The position numbers and the translations under genes were made by a program. The notes beneath the pieces are model-generated. The model was given only the letters and a program-made list of their open reading frames with translations, did no database searches and was not told the DNA's origin. This document shows, in pieces, positions 37,821-46,860 of a stretch of DNA of 64,000 nucleotides. The stretch covers positions 620,001 to 684,000 of the forward strand of contig NZ_CAJRAF010000004.1 of NCBI RefSeq assembly GCF_907164905.1, written 5' to 3'. The DNA comes from Dyadobacter sp. CECT 9275. GTDB lineage: Bacteria > Bacteroidota > Bacteroidia > Cytophagales > Spirosomataceae. Numbering within the stretch: position 1 is the stretch's first letter; each line of letters begins with the position of its first letter.

Positions 37821-38645
37821 TCAATGAATATGGTCCAGGGTGAACATATTGACATAATTGTTTGCAATCTGCTGCGATTTTTCCGGCTGCCCTCCCATGA
37901 TGCTGTTATATTCAGCGATTTTGATGTTAGTACCCGGGCCATTAAACACTTTCAGCACATCCACTAAAAAATGGACTTCGGGTACTTCACTTGCAGTAAC
38001 TCCTGCCTTCAGCGAGCCGAAGTTTACTTTCACGACTCTTGTGTTATTGACTGTTTTTTCGTTGTAGCCCCCAAAGAGCCCGATATGATAATAAAATTTA
38101 CCGTTCACCGGATTTCCCTTTGGCGAGGTACCTTCCAGTTTCAGAAAAATGTATCCCGAGTTCCAGGCCCAATACATACCGTCGTCCGCCATGGATCCCG
38201 AAGGATCCAATACTCCTTGCCGTTTCTCAATCGGGGCGGTATTACGGGCGCTGTCCACACCTACCATAAATTCGGCAGCGGTGTAATCCCCCAGCGGAAT
38301 ATTATTTAATGTTACAAATTGTGAAGTTTTGGTATCCTCCTTGATGAGAAAGTAACTGGAATCCTGCGGAACTGTAAATACGGTACCATCAGCCTTGGTA
38401 AGTTTGATGTTGGATATGAAATAATTGAACTTCGTTACCACAAAGTCCTCGCCAGATGCATTCTGATAGGTTACCCCGTTCAATACCAGATTTTTATCTC
38501 CGACAACATTGTCAAACTCCAGACGAATCTGACCACCTTCCGCCGCTGGATCCGGCGATATTCCTGAATCGGAACAGGAATGCAATGAAAACAAAATGAT
38601 TACTGCACAAGCTGCAGCAAAGCATTTATAAAAAATACTTTTCAT
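37821..38645 (-). CDS. MbnP-like copper-binding lipoprotein, copy 1
   Basis: 274 residues from the ATG at 38645 (38672 is in frame, but 38645 gives the proper lipoprotein signal, lipobox LHSC24). MbnP family features: GGQIRLEFDNVVG, NYFISNIKLTKADG, NIPLGDYTAAEFMVGVDS, a Trp pair in YWAWNSGYIF (Trp159, Trp161), His187 in FYYHIG, His225 in EVHFLVDV, and a C-terminal DHIH (His272, His274). In characterised MbnP a Trp is oxidised to kynurenine by the partner MbnH and the copper site uses histidines. The residues here are compatible with that, but which ones bind copper cannot be settled from sequence. Likely anchored in the periplasm or on the surface. Confidence 0.84.
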   Translation of the reverse strand: MKSIFYKCFAAACAVIILFSLHSCSDSGISPDPAAEGGQIRLEFDNVVGDKNLVLNGVTYQNASGEDFVVTKFNYFISNIKLTKADGTVFTVPQDSSYFLIKEDTKTSQFVTLNNIPLGDYTAAEFMVGVDSARNTAPIEKRQGVLDPSGSMADDGMYWAWNSGYIFLKLEGTSPKGNPVNGKFYYHIGLFGGYNEKTVNNTRVVKVNFGSLKAGVTASEVPEVHFLVDVLKVFNGPGTNIKIAEYNSIMGGQPEKSQQIANNYVNMFTLDHIH

Positions 38646-38756
38646 AATTATAAATAGTATCAAAATCAGCACCTTTGGATGGTTGCCAACTCCGGATCAA
38701 TGAAATATTGAAAAATTACCTGTGAAGACAGGATTTAAAATACGTTCAGTGTAAAA

Positions 38757-39158
38757 CTAAACCAGCGGGGGATGAAAAACATTGTCGGACACAATGCGTC
38801 CCAGAAATACGGTTTTATAAGAAAAATCTGGGGTTAAATACACTTCGGCTGTCATGGCAGGAGCACTGAACGAGTAACTATCCGTGGCATCCATTACCTG
38901 ATGGATCAGACTGGACATATAGTCCTGCTCGGCCTGCCGCTGTTGCTGCTTTTCCGCCTGAGCCAATTTTTTGGCCAGATAACATTTTCCGTTACACTGG
39001 AGCATTGGCTTGTTTCTGTTTACACAAAGCGTCTTGGCAATGTAATCTTTTCTGATTTCGTAGTCCAGGCATATCAATGGAATCACGCATGCTTTTACAA
39101 GCATTAGTGCAAGCAGGCCAAAACCAATCCATTGTTTACCGGAACTTCTCAACTTCAT
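38757..39158 (-). CDS. Small membrane protein with CNGKC motif, copy 1 (first gene of operon)
   Basis: 133 residues. One N-terminal membrane segment (about 11-28) precedes CVNRNKPMLQCNGKCYLAKKL (three Cys), then a Lys/Gln-rich helix (AQAEKQQQRQAEQD) and a C-terminal region ending VFHPPLV. It is paralogous to the protein at 35374-35751; the CxNRxKPxLxCNGKCYLAKKL core is nearly identical while the rest diverges. It opens the operon, directly behind the -7 element at 39193 and a palindrome at 39228. Function unknown; metal-linked by context. Confidence 0.72.
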   Translation of the reverse strand: MKLRSSGKQWIGFGLLALMLVKACVIPLICLDYEIRKDYIAKTLCVNRNKPMLQCNGKCYLAKKLAQAEKQQQRQAEQDYMSSLIHQVMDATDSYSFSAPAMTAEVYLTPDFSYKTVFLGRIVSDNVFHPPLV

Positions 39159-39192
39159 TACTGGAATTACACATCACGAGTTCATGTCACTG

Positions 39193-39250
39193 CAAAGATA
39201 ATCACAGAAATCTACAAACTGCATAATAATTAAAAGATATGCTTTTAATT
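39193..39250 (-). promoter_or_regulatory. Promoter -7 element and palindromic operator candidate of the MbnP/peroxidase operon
   Basis: Read on the minus strand, TATCTTTG (39193-39200) matches the TAnnTTTG element and lies 35 bp before the first start codon. A TTTG is present upstream, but only 14 nt away, which is short. At 39228-39250 a perfect palindrome has arms AATTAAAAG and CTTTTAATT with a 5-nt spacer, centred about 42 bp upstream of the -7 element. That position suits an activator or repressor site. The binding protein is unknown. Confidence 0.5.
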
Positions 39251-39389
39251 GCACGGAACCTGCCCTTTTTAGATATGTTGTAGAGTACCTACGGCACACC
39301 TCGTTCAAACGACATCTCCTTTCTTTAAAACTGATGTTCCAAACGGGACTTGTCTATGCCTAACGGTTATGTCTTTAACAAATTGATGA

Positions 39390-40973
39390 TTAGATAACCT
39401 TAAGCCGCTCCTCCTCCAGATCGATCTGATACAACTGCTGACGGATCATATCTTCATCAATTTTCGGGTCCTTATTGAGTTCGGTAAGATACTGCCGCTG
39501 GATTTCGAGCAGTTCCACAAAAATCACCTTTGTTTTTTCATTCATCCAGCTGTCATCGGTGGCTTTGGTGCGCTCTTCCCATTGTTTCAGGAATTTCTCC
39601 ATACCGGCATGGCCATTCAGCTCATTGTCATACTTGTTTTTAAGGAACTCATATATCTGTTTTTTAAGGCCCTGTTTCATTTTTCGCCTGGTCAGCTCTT
39701 CTGATTCCGCCTCCGGGGCACCTTCAAACAATCCGGTCCTTTTAATCAGATACGGTAGTGTAAGTCCTTGTACCACCAACGTAAGCAATATCACAATGAA
39801 AGTGATAAAAAGAATAAGGCTCCTTTGCGGGAAAGCCGTCCCATTATCCAGTGCAATGGGTATAGCCAGGGCCGCAGCCAGTGACACCACCCCGCGCATC
39901 CCCGTCCAGCCAAGCAAAAGAGGCATCAGCCAGCGCCTCCGGACCGACCGCGCGGGTGGGGTTACACTCGGCCGAAATATAATCGTAGCCAGAAGCGCCG
40001 CATAGGAACTAATGATCCGTGCACCGATCAGCACCACAGTGATCAGAATACCCGAACCAATGGCAGTATATAAGGGGATACCATTATCCCGCATCCCTTC
40101 CACAATTTCAGGAAGCTCAAGGCCGATCAGCAGGAATACCACTCCATTTAAAATGAATACAAAACTCCCCCAAACACTGAAGCTCTGAATACGACTGGTA
40201 CTGTTCAAGAACAAAAGCCGCTTGGATGATAAAAACAAACCACCGCTCACCACTGCCAGTACACCAGAACAATGAAGCTGCTCCGCAAGCCAGTACATAA
40301 AATAGGGTTCAATGATGGTTAGTGCAATGTTGGATTGCGCATCCAGCGGAAGCCGCCTGTGTAATTGAACGAAAACCCAGGCCAGCAGGAGGCCCACTCC
40401 CACCCCACCTGTTACCATCCAGAGGAAACTCAGGGCCGCTTCCTGCCAGACAAACTGACCTGTGACAGCAGCAATCAGGGCAAAACGAAAAATGATCAGG
40501 GAAGAGGCGTCGTTCAGCAGGCTTTCGCCTTCCAGAATTGCCGCTGTGTTTTTAGGGATTTTCACAAATCTGGTGATAGCCCCGGTACTTACCGCATCGG
40601 GTGGAGATACAATCCCGCCCAGCAGGAAGCCAAGCGCCAGGGTAAAACCCGGGATAAAATAATAGGCTACCACCGCTACCGACGACGCGGTAAAAAACAC
40701 AACCAGAAAAGCAAAACTGCCAATGATGCGCCACCACTTTTTCATTTCCTTGAAAGAGATACTCCACGATGCTTCAAAAAGAAGCGGCGGCAAAAAAATA
40801 AAAAAGATCAAATCGGGATCAATCCTTACCATAGGCAAGCCAGGAAGGAAACCCACCGTCAGGCCTGCTACAACAAGCAGAATGGGATAGGCAATGCGGA
40901 GTTTATTTGCCAGCGTATTGAGCAACACAATGGCAATGATCATTGCAAGCAGAAAGGGTAATTGTGTATGCAT
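39390..40973 (-). CDS. CPA1-type Na+/H+ antiporter
   Basis: 527 residues with about twelve membrane helices in the first 420 residues, then a soluble C-terminal tail (about 430-527) rich in charged residues. Conserved CPA1 blocks are FLPPLLFEASWSI, GGIVSPPDAVSTGAI and the core EGESLLNDASSLIIF carrying the ion-binding Asn-Asp pair. MRGVVSLAAALAIP is also typical. It exchanges Na+ (or K+) for protons across the inner membrane for pH and salt homeostasis. It has its own transcript; the copper-type operon starts 230 bp downstream on the same strand. Confidence 0.92.
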   Translation of the reverse strand: MHTQLPFLLAMIIAIVLLNTLANKLRIAYPILLVVAGLTVGFLPGLPMVRIDPDLIFFIFLPPLLFEASWSISFKEMKKWWRIIGSFAFLVVFFTASSVAVVAYYFIPGFTLALGFLLGGIVSPPDAVSTGAITRFVKIPKNTAAILEGESLLNDASSLIIFRFALIAAVTGQFVWQEAALSFLWMVTGGVGVGLLLAWVFVQLHRRLPLDAQSNIALTIIEPYFMYWLAEQLHCSGVLAVVSGGLFLSSKRLLFLNSTSRIQSFSVWGSFVFILNGVVFLLIGLELPEIVEGMRDNGIPLYTAIGSGILITVVLIGARIISSYAALLATIIFRPSVTPPARSVRRRWLMPLLLGWTGMRGVVSLAAALAIPIALDNGTAFPQRSLILFITFIVILLTLVVQGLTLPYLIKRTGLFEGAPEAESEELTRRKMKQGLKKQIYEFLKNKYDNELNGHAGMEKFLKQWEERTKATDDSWMNEKTKVIFVELLEIQRQYLTELNKDPKIDEDMIRQQLYQIDLEEERLKVI

Positions 40974-41092
40974 TAAAATTTGGAGATATGCTTCGGGCTT
41001 TTGTAATCGTACGAAAATAGTCTTTTTTACGAATTATTTAATACAGCATGGAGTTTTCGTAGCCACCTAACGGACGTTGAATCTGCTTTCAC

Positions 41093-41127
41093 AAAAAAAG
41101 CGATTCCCGGAAGAATCGCTTTTTTTG
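41093..41127 (-). terminator. Intrinsic terminator downstream of the CHRD gene
   Basis: The palindrome AAAAAAAGCGATTC ... GAATCGCTTTTTTT with a CCGGAA loop is a strong hairpin flanked by A- and T-runs. It lies 41 bp after the end of the minus-strand CHRD gene and can work in both directions. Confidence 0.9.
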
Positions 41128-41167
41128 AAAATCTGATTTAATAATAGTGCATATATAGGTATGCTTT

Positions 41168-41659
41168 CTACTCGGCGGCTGTGAGCTTTCCTCTGACTTC
41201 CCCGTTCGGGTATTTGGCCGTTCCGATATTCAGATAGTAATTACCTGCCTTCAGATCAGTGACCTGATCGGCTGTAAGCGTGTCTGTGAAAGCAAATGGG
41301 GATGTGAAGGTAGTGCCCAGATTGATCACCGACGTACCTAGGCTGTCGGCCGATGCTTTATAAATGTGCCAGGCCGTTGGAACAAACGGCATAAGTGAAT
41401 CACTTGCAGTGGTATCCGACATGGCGGAGTCGCTATACATGACGTTTAACTTTAAAATCCGTGTTTCCTGATCAAGCGTACCTTCTACTTCTCCTGTTGC
41501 AGTTGAAGGGTTCGCGGGAATCGCAGTTGTACCTGCCAGTGTGGATGTAACTTTAAGCTCCGGTAAGACGGGCGTCGGAGTTTCTGTTTCATCGTCATCG
41601 TCTTTACATCCCATTGCTGCCACTAACAAGAACACACCCATGAACGCTAATTTTCTCAT
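41168..41659 (-). CDS. CHRD domain-containing lipoprotein
   Basis: 163 residues. Lipobox AAMGC18 is followed by an acidic linker (KDDDDETETPTP) and a CHRD domain at about 35-160 with the typical TSTLAGTTAIP opening and a final YYLNIGTAKYPNGEVRGKL strand pair. CHRD domains are found in chordin and in many bacterial extracellular proteins. Their molecular role is not defined, though an adhesive or binding role is often assumed. It is monocistronic with a strong terminator behind it. Confidence 0.88.
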   Translation of the reverse strand: MRKLAFMGVFLLVAAMGCKDDDDETETPTPVLPELKVTSTLAGTTAIPANPSTATGEVEGTLDQETRILKLNVMYSDSAMSDTTASDSLMPFVPTAWHIYKASADSLGTSVINLGTTFTSPFAFTDTLTADQVTDLKAGNYYLNIGTAKYPNGEVRGKLTAAE

Positions 41660-41863
41660 AATCCGTTAAGTTTTAGTAAGTAATGTGGTAAATTTCAATT
41701 ACCGCATCTTGCCAAAAGAATGGTACCTCTATCACTAAAAAGAATAAATTATTCTGAAAATCAGTACTTTACAAAATTCCCTCATTTTTCAAGGTGGGGC
41801 GACAAGTATCCTTTTTGCCCATAAATGCTACAATTTCACCCCAAACTTGTAACCCACAATAAC

Positions 41864-42739
41864 TTACGTATACTTCCATCGGTTATGTGACCAAAGCCAG
41901 TATTCTGGCTTTCTTCGGATGGTCTGTTCCAGAAGTACATAATACTTATACATGATGCTTTCCGGTGATTCTGTTTTACCATTTACAGAAATTAAATCAA
42001 AACGGTACCGGTATTTGTTTTTTCCAATTTTGACTACATCCATATACACCACCGCGCAATTCAGCTTTCGTGCAATAAGCTCAGGACCAGCCTGCACATG
42101 TGTCTTCTGATTCAGAAATGACACCTCCGCCCTGCCCGGCACTACGGGCCGCTGGTCTGCGATGGTAACAAAAACCGAAGGATCGCCCCCATGCATCAGT
42201 ACCTTTCTGAGCCAGTCGTTTTTGGGTATCAGCCGCGCTCCGTGTTTTCCCCTTATATTCAGTAGTTTAGAATTTAAGAAACGGTTAGACAACGGGGCAT
42301 AGGCAGCGTACACATCACAGGAAACAAGCATGGGAAGCGTACGGAGATATTCCCAGTTCCCATAATGGGACGCCATCAGCACGATACTGTTTCCTGACTG
42401 GATTAAATTTTTCAGCAAAGAAATATTTTCAAACTGAACAACGTTTGTAAGCTCATTCCTTTTAAGGTGCGTGATCAGGAAAGTCTCTGATACCAGGTCT
42501 GCGACATGCTTGAGGTATCTTTTCTGAATACCTCTCCTTTCGGTTTCGGGCATTTCAGGAAAGCTGCCTGCCAGATTTTTCCTGATGACTTCCCGACGAT
42601 AGGGCCAGAGGTAAAGCAGTAGCAGGGCAATAAGACCCGACAGCGTCCTGTAAAATGCGAATATCAGTGACAATCGGATATTGGGTATACGGAACGAATA
42701 AACTCCCGGGGCCGACTTCCAGATGATTGGTCTGGTCAT
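41864..42739 (-). CDS. LpxL/HtrB-like lipid acyltransferase
   Basis: 291 residues. An N-terminal membrane region (about 25-46) is followed by a lysophospholipid acyltransferase-type domain with the catalytic HX4E motif HYGNWE (His125-Glu130), ADQRPVVPGRAEVSFLN and a C-terminal YWLWSHNRWKY that is diagnostic for this family. It attaches secondary acyl chains to lipid A or transfers acyl groups to related lipids such as ornithine lipids. It starts 3 bp after the stop of the repeat protein, so it is probably co-transcribed with the ECF/FecR-controlled surface genes, linking that system to the outer membrane. Confidence 0.88.
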   Translation of the reverse strand: MTRPIIWKSAPGVYSFRIPNIRLSLIFAFYRTLSGLIALLLLYLWPYRREVIRKNLAGSFPEMPETERRGIQKRYLKHVADLVSETFLITHLKRNELTNVVQFENISLLKNLIQSGNSIVLMASHYGNWEYLRTLPMLVSCDVYAAYAPLSNRFLNSKLLNIRGKHGARLIPKNDWLRKVLMHGGDPSVFVTIADQRPVVPGRAEVSFLNQKTHVQAGPELIARKLNCAVVYMDVVKIGKNKYRYRFDLISVNGKTESPESIMYKYYVLLEQTIRRKPEYWLWSHNRWKYT

Positions 42740-42742
42740 GGA

Positions 42743-43780
42743 TCAGAGTAAAATCTGAATACCGGCATTCACTCCGAAATACAATCCCTGCAGGTCGCCA
42801 TTATTTTTGTTGCGGCTCCATACATACCTCTTTATGAGGTTCGTGGTCTCATTCTGGCCGTAATCAATGTAGTTAAAAGTTGGTCCGGCATAAACCTCCA
42901 GTTTCTTACCAAATTTGTATCCAGGTAAAACCCTGATCGAACTCTTGAAATAATCGGTACCCTTAAAATCACTAAGGGTCTGGCTCACCATTTCGAGGTT
43001 CAGCCGGACATCACTGGCCAGCCGGACGTGCGCCCCAAAGCCTGCCTCTGCACCATAGAGAGATTTGCCGGTATTTTTCAAATTATAACCCACACCAATC
43101 ACCCCGTACATAACCCTACCTCCCGAACGGAAAGAAGCCATCGTGGTCATGGTCTCGTCAATACTGAGCGCAACACTCTTTTCACCTGTTTTGATAATGT
43201 TGACCAGCCCGATGGGATAATCGCTGCTGTCGGCAACGTTGATAAATCCTGCCAGTTGCACTCCTTTTACCCGCTTTGCGATATTGATGAAGCCGGAAAT
43301 CTGGGTGTTCACTTCATGGGCGCAGTTCAGAAATCCCGAAAGCTGTACCCCTCTTACCTCTCCTCTTGCCACACTGCAAAAACCAGAAACCTGCCCCGAC
43401 GCATCGCCTCTCGCCATGTTGGCAAAACCTGCTACCTGAAAAGCACTGGAACGTATTTTTGCTACATTGGCAAAACCTGCGATCTGAACGCCTTTCGCCG
43501 AATCCTGAACCACGTTTCCAAAACCCGCTATCAATACCCCGGAGCTTGATTTTGTCACATTCCCGAAACCGGCAATTGCCGTTCCGGTTTCAGCTTTCGA
43601 GTATCCTGCAACGGCATGGACAGAAAATGCGTTGGTATACTCCCCGGCCTGAAGACCATTGGTACTTAAAGGGTAAATAAGGCCTGCGTGAACTGCTCTT
43701 TTCTTTTCCTGCTGTGCCGATAAATTCAGCGATATAAATAAAAACAAAAAGGCCAGCAATGTATTCGGGTAATTTCTCAT
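42743..43780 (-). CDS. Surface repeat protein (LA_2272-like), solenoid plus barrel
   Basis: 345 residues with a signal peptide ending LSAQ. Residues 66-197 hold about nine units of 14-16 residues of the form GVQxAGFxNVAxxxxx, predicting a beta-solenoid. The remaining 145 residues alternate like a small outer-membrane barrel (GAEAGFGAHVRLASDVRLNLE, VYAGPTFNY). The repeat resembles the LA_2272 surface-repeat family. It is paralogous to the C-terminal two thirds of the 603-residue protein upstream. Exposure at the outer membrane is inferred. Some units carry Cys (SGFCSVARG, SGFLNCAHE). Confidence 0.75.
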   Translation of the reverse strand: MRNYPNTLLAFLFLFISLNLSAQQEKKRAVHAGLIYPLSTNGLQAGEYTNAFSVHAVAGYSKAETGTAIAGFGNVTKSSSGVLIAGFGNVVQDSAKGVQIAGFANVAKIRSSAFQVAGFANMARGDASGQVSGFCSVARGEVRGVQLSGFLNCAHEVNTQISGFINIAKRVKGVQLAGFINVADSSDYPIGLVNIIKTGEKSVALSIDETMTTMASFRSGGRVMYGVIGVGYNLKNTGKSLYGAEAGFGAHVRLASDVRLNLEMVSQTLSDFKGTDYFKSSIRVLPGYKFGKKLEVYAGPTFNYIDYGQNETTNLIKRYVWSRNKNNGDLQGLYFGVNAGIQILL

Positions 43781-44029
43781 GGTATCTGTATCTTAAATTG
43801 ATCCTAAAATAAACTACATACCGCAGCTTCATTTCAGGATTGCAGGCCTTCAATCCGTCGTGCTCCGGTGTGCTCATTACTGACACCCTTGAATCCTATT
43901 ACCCTAAATTCTTTGGATATATTTTTAAAACGACGACACAAACCTAAACGCAAGTACCTGAAAATAAACACAATAAAAATCCGTAAACTGACTGCAGATT
44001 GTATTATGCATAGAAAGAAACAATTGTGA

Positions 44030-45841
44030 TTACCTGCCGTATCTCCAGCTCATCCCACCCTGCCAGCCAAACCAGGCCGCAGTATTCCGGTTCATTTTGA
44101 TATGGGCATAAGATTCCAGCGGGAAAGATTTGTAGCCGCTGACAGCCTCCGTTTGTTCGGAGTAAAAATGGGTAAATGACGGCCCGCCGAAGACCGAGAA
44201 ACGTTTGTTGAGCCGGACCGAAAGCGCGGTCTGCAGACGTAACAGGACGGGAGAATTTTCCCACTGTCCCAGGTATACGTTTTGGCTTGATATTTCGGTT
44301 TGCAAAAGCAGGCCTTTGCTCAACCCGAACTCTTTCCCGACTCCCATTCCAAAGGTATATACCTTATTAGATCCATAACCAACTCCGGCAATCAGCATGG
44401 TATACAGGTTCCGGTTGCCTGTTTTCCAGGCAATGTTCCAAGGGGCGATCTCATTGCTGTAGACGGCTATGTTGGAGATACCCTGCCTGACAATATTGAT
44501 GAAACCAAGACTTACGCCTGAGGAGCTATCGGCAACATTGATTACCCCCAACTGAAAACCTTTTAACCGCCGGGCATAATTGATGACGCCGAGTTGCATG
44601 CCGGCACTTTTATGTTTTGCAAAATTGCCCACGCAAGCAAGCTGTACACCTGCTATCTCTTCCCGGGCAACATTCACTCCACCGGATACCTGCACGCCAT
44701 GAAATTTACCCGCCGTATAATTGAATACGCCGGATGCCTGAAAACCCGTCCCGCCATTGCGCGCCAGATTCAGTGCCCCCGCCACCTGAGCGCCTTTGAT
44801 ACGCCCATCCGCCTTATTCACAACGCCTGCGGCCTGTACGCCATAAAGGGTTTGGTTAAGAATATTACTGAATCCCGCCGCTTGTAAGCCCTTCAGTGAG
44901 TCGAGTACCTGATTATGGAAACCGGCCGCCTGGAGACCGTCGGCATTTCCACCGGCCACATTAAAAAGGCCGGCAGCCTGAAAATACTTCACATCTCGCC
45001 TGGCAATGTTAAATACACCGGCAACCTCAACGCCATTCACTCCCCCGGTATATCCACCTATCAGATTGAGAGATACCTTATTTTCGACTTGCGAACTCAT
45101 TTTACCATGGGTACCAAGTCCGGGAGTTAAAGAGGCCTGGTAAGGAAGTGACACAAAAAACCGTCCGATGTTACGGCTCTGCAGACGCAGACGTGAAGAA
45201 ACGAGCAACCGCCCGAGCCATGTTCTTCCGGCATCCGAAAACCTTACCAAAACTGTGTCCAGCTCAATTGCCCGCGGCCTGATCCGGATCTGTACTTCAC
45301 TGCCAGAATGTATGGTGAGCGTAGTATCTCCATAACCCACTTTGCTGACGGTTATGGAAAAAGGAAACATTCCGTCTTTCACCCGCAACCGAAAATACCC
45401 TGCCTCATCTGTAAGGGCTGAAACGAGCTGTGTTTTGGAATACACGCTGGCATAGTCGGCCGGAGAACCGGTTTCTTCATCGAGCACACTGCCGCTTACC
45501 AATACCAATTTCTCCCTAACGGCCTTTTGCAAAATGACATAATTACCAGTTTCTTTATACTGATAGGTACCTTTGAGCAACTGATCCAGGATGTCCTTTA
45601 CCGGCATGGAACGGTAGGATACCGTAACGATGCTGTCGCCCGGGATGATGTTACTATTGTAGGAAAAATAAAAGCCACCCTGCGTACCGATCGTTTTGAG
45701 TACCTCGGCCACGGGCTGCCGGTTTACACTCAAGGATATCCTTTTACCAAGAAAATGCTGCGCATAACTGCCCGTAGCTGCCCCAATGAGAGCAGCTAAC
45801 GTAAAAAACCAGATTTTGGCAGAAGTAAATCTAAAAGTCAT
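44030..45841 (-). CDS. STN-domain surface signalling protein with solenoid repeats instead of a TonB receptor barrel
   Basis: 603 residues. A signal peptide ends YAQ28. An STN domain (about 33-105; ISLSVNRQPVAEVLKTIG) and a carboxypeptidase-like regulatory domain (114-188; VSGSVLDEETGSPADYASV) follow. A linker leads to about twelve GxQxAGxxNxA units (268-454) and a C-terminal barrel-like part (455-603). STN normally belongs to TonB transducers that talk to FecR. Here there is no plug or large barrel, yet the gene directly follows an ECF sigma and a FecR gene (15 bp). The repeat and barrel part matches the next gene. It probably senses a cell-envelope state and passes it to FecR. Confidence 0.8.
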   Translation of the reverse strand: MTFRFTSAKIWFFTLAALIGAATGSYAQHFLGKRISLSVNRQPVAEVLKTIGTQGGFYFSYNSNIIPGDSIVTVSYRSMPVKDILDQLLKGTYQYKETGNYVILQKAVREKLVLVSGSVLDEETGSPADYASVYSKTQLVSALTDEAGYFRLRVKDGMFPFSITVSKVGYGDTTLTIHSGSEVQIRIRPRAIELDTVLVRFSDAGRTWLGRLLVSSRLRLQSRNIGRFFVSLPYQASLTPGLGTHGKMSSQVENKVSLNLIGGYTGGVNGVEVAGVFNIARRDVKYFQAAGLFNVAGGNADGLQAAGFHNQVLDSLKGLQAAGFSNILNQTLYGVQAAGVVNKADGRIKGAQVAGALNLARNGGTGFQASGVFNYTAGKFHGVQVSGGVNVAREEIAGVQLACVGNFAKHKSAGMQLGVINYARRLKGFQLGVINVADSSSGVSLGFINIVRQGISNIAVYSNEIAPWNIAWKTGNRNLYTMLIAGVGYGSNKVYTFGMGVGKEFGLSKGLLLQTEISSQNVYLGQWENSPVLLRLQTALSVRLNKRFSVFGGPSFTHFYSEQTEAVSGYKSFPLESYAHIKMNRNTAAWFGWQGGMSWRYGR

Positions 45842-45856
45842 GCGGCAAGTTAACCA

Positions 45857-46849
45857 CTATTTCAAAATGATCTGCTCACCTTTGTGTTGAATAGTTATAT
45901 CAAAAGTCCCGCTGATCACTGTTAATATTTCGGCCAGAGGCTGCTGATCAAATGTAGTATTGATCGGGAAATTACGGATAGATTCATTGCCAATACGAAT
46001 GTCTGCTGCATAAACTTCATTCAATTTTTGAACCAGTTTCCACAGTGGGGTGTCATCGCAAACCAGCCTTCCGGTGCGGTAATAGGTATAAAACGCATCA
46101 TCATTCCGCCCGGTGCTCAGCCCCGGTTTGTCCTTGGAAGCCGTTACACGCTCTTTGGGCCTGACCTGCACCTTTTCACTTTTTTTGGCTACCTCCACCA
46201 GCCCGGTTTCCACAATTACCTCCGTTTTGACTTCGCTGCTTTTAACGTTAAAAGAAGTACCCACCACAGTGATAGTGACGTCATTCACGGTGATCACAAA
46301 AGGTTTGCTTTTGTCGGGGGTTACATTAAAAAACGCTTCCCCGTTCAGGACGATCTGCCTGGTTTTCAAACCTTTGAAATGATCCGGATAGGAAATTGAA
46401 GATCTTTTATTGAGCGTTACCACCGAGCCATCCGGTAGGGTATCTGTCACGCTTTCCGCTCCCGAGTAGACCGTAAGCTGCTGATAATCTTTTTGATCCT
46501 GGATATATACCAGCCAGCCTGCGCCCGCGAGGAACAGAAGAATCGCTGCAATTCTCAATATGCTCCGCCACAGCTTGGTTACCGGCACCGTTTCCCTCTC
46601 GTCGGACAGTGGCTCCATGGTATCCACCCGCTCTCTGAACCGTCTCCACGCAGCCTCCTCGTCTACCGTCTGGTGTACTGTTACCTTTCCGCTTTGCTCC
46701 CAGATCAACTGAAAGTGGGTCAGGTACCTGTAGTTTTCGGGTTCCTTATTCACCCAGGTATTTATCTGTTCCTTCTCAGTCTCCGACGCTTCTCCCAGTA
46801 TGCGTTTTACCAGCAGATCATCTATTGTTTTATTTGGTTCCGTATGCAT
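45857..46849 (-). CDS. FecR family anti-sigma factor / signal transducer
   Basis: 330 residues. The cytoplasmic N-terminal region (1-85) starts with a short DDLLVKRILGEASETEKEQI segment as in other FecR proteins. A membrane helix lies at about 90-112 (ILRIAAILLFLAGAGWLVYI), then the FecR domain (SVVTLNKRSSISYPDHF, VLNGEAFFNVTPDKSKPFVI, VVGTSFNVKS) and an STN-like C-terminal domain (TPLWKLVQKLNEVYAADIRIG). It should hold the sigma factor encoded 11 bp upstream and be triggered by the STN protein encoded 15 bp downstream. Confidence 0.92.
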   Translation of the reverse strand: MHTEPNKTIDDLLVKRILGEASETEKEQINTWVNKEPENYRYLTHFQLIWEQSGKVTVHQTVDEEAAWRRFRERVDTMEPLSDERETVPVTKLWRSILRIAAILLFLAGAGWLVYIQDQKDYQQLTVYSGAESVTDTLPDGSVVTLNKRSSISYPDHFKGLKTRQIVLNGEAFFNVTPDKSKPFVITVNDVTITVVGTSFNVKSSEVKTEVIVETGLVEVAKKSEKVQVRPKERVTASKDKPGLSTGRNDDAFYTYYRTGRLVCDDTPLWKLVQKLNEVYAADIRIGNESIRNFPINTTFDQQPLAEILTVISGTFDITIQHKGEQIILK

Positions 46850-46860
46850 GATCCTTAGTA

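Noticed and set aside
32707..39389. Methanobactin precursor peptide gene near the MbnP/MbnH-like genes
   Set aside because: Gaps were checked for a short Cys-containing peptide frame with a leader, and none was found. The modules here do not belong to a methanobactin operon as far as the window shows.
43590..43886. 98-codon frame overlapping the start of the surface repeat gene
   Set aside because: Out of frame with the repeat protein, no signal peptide or domain; it only reflects an open leader region.
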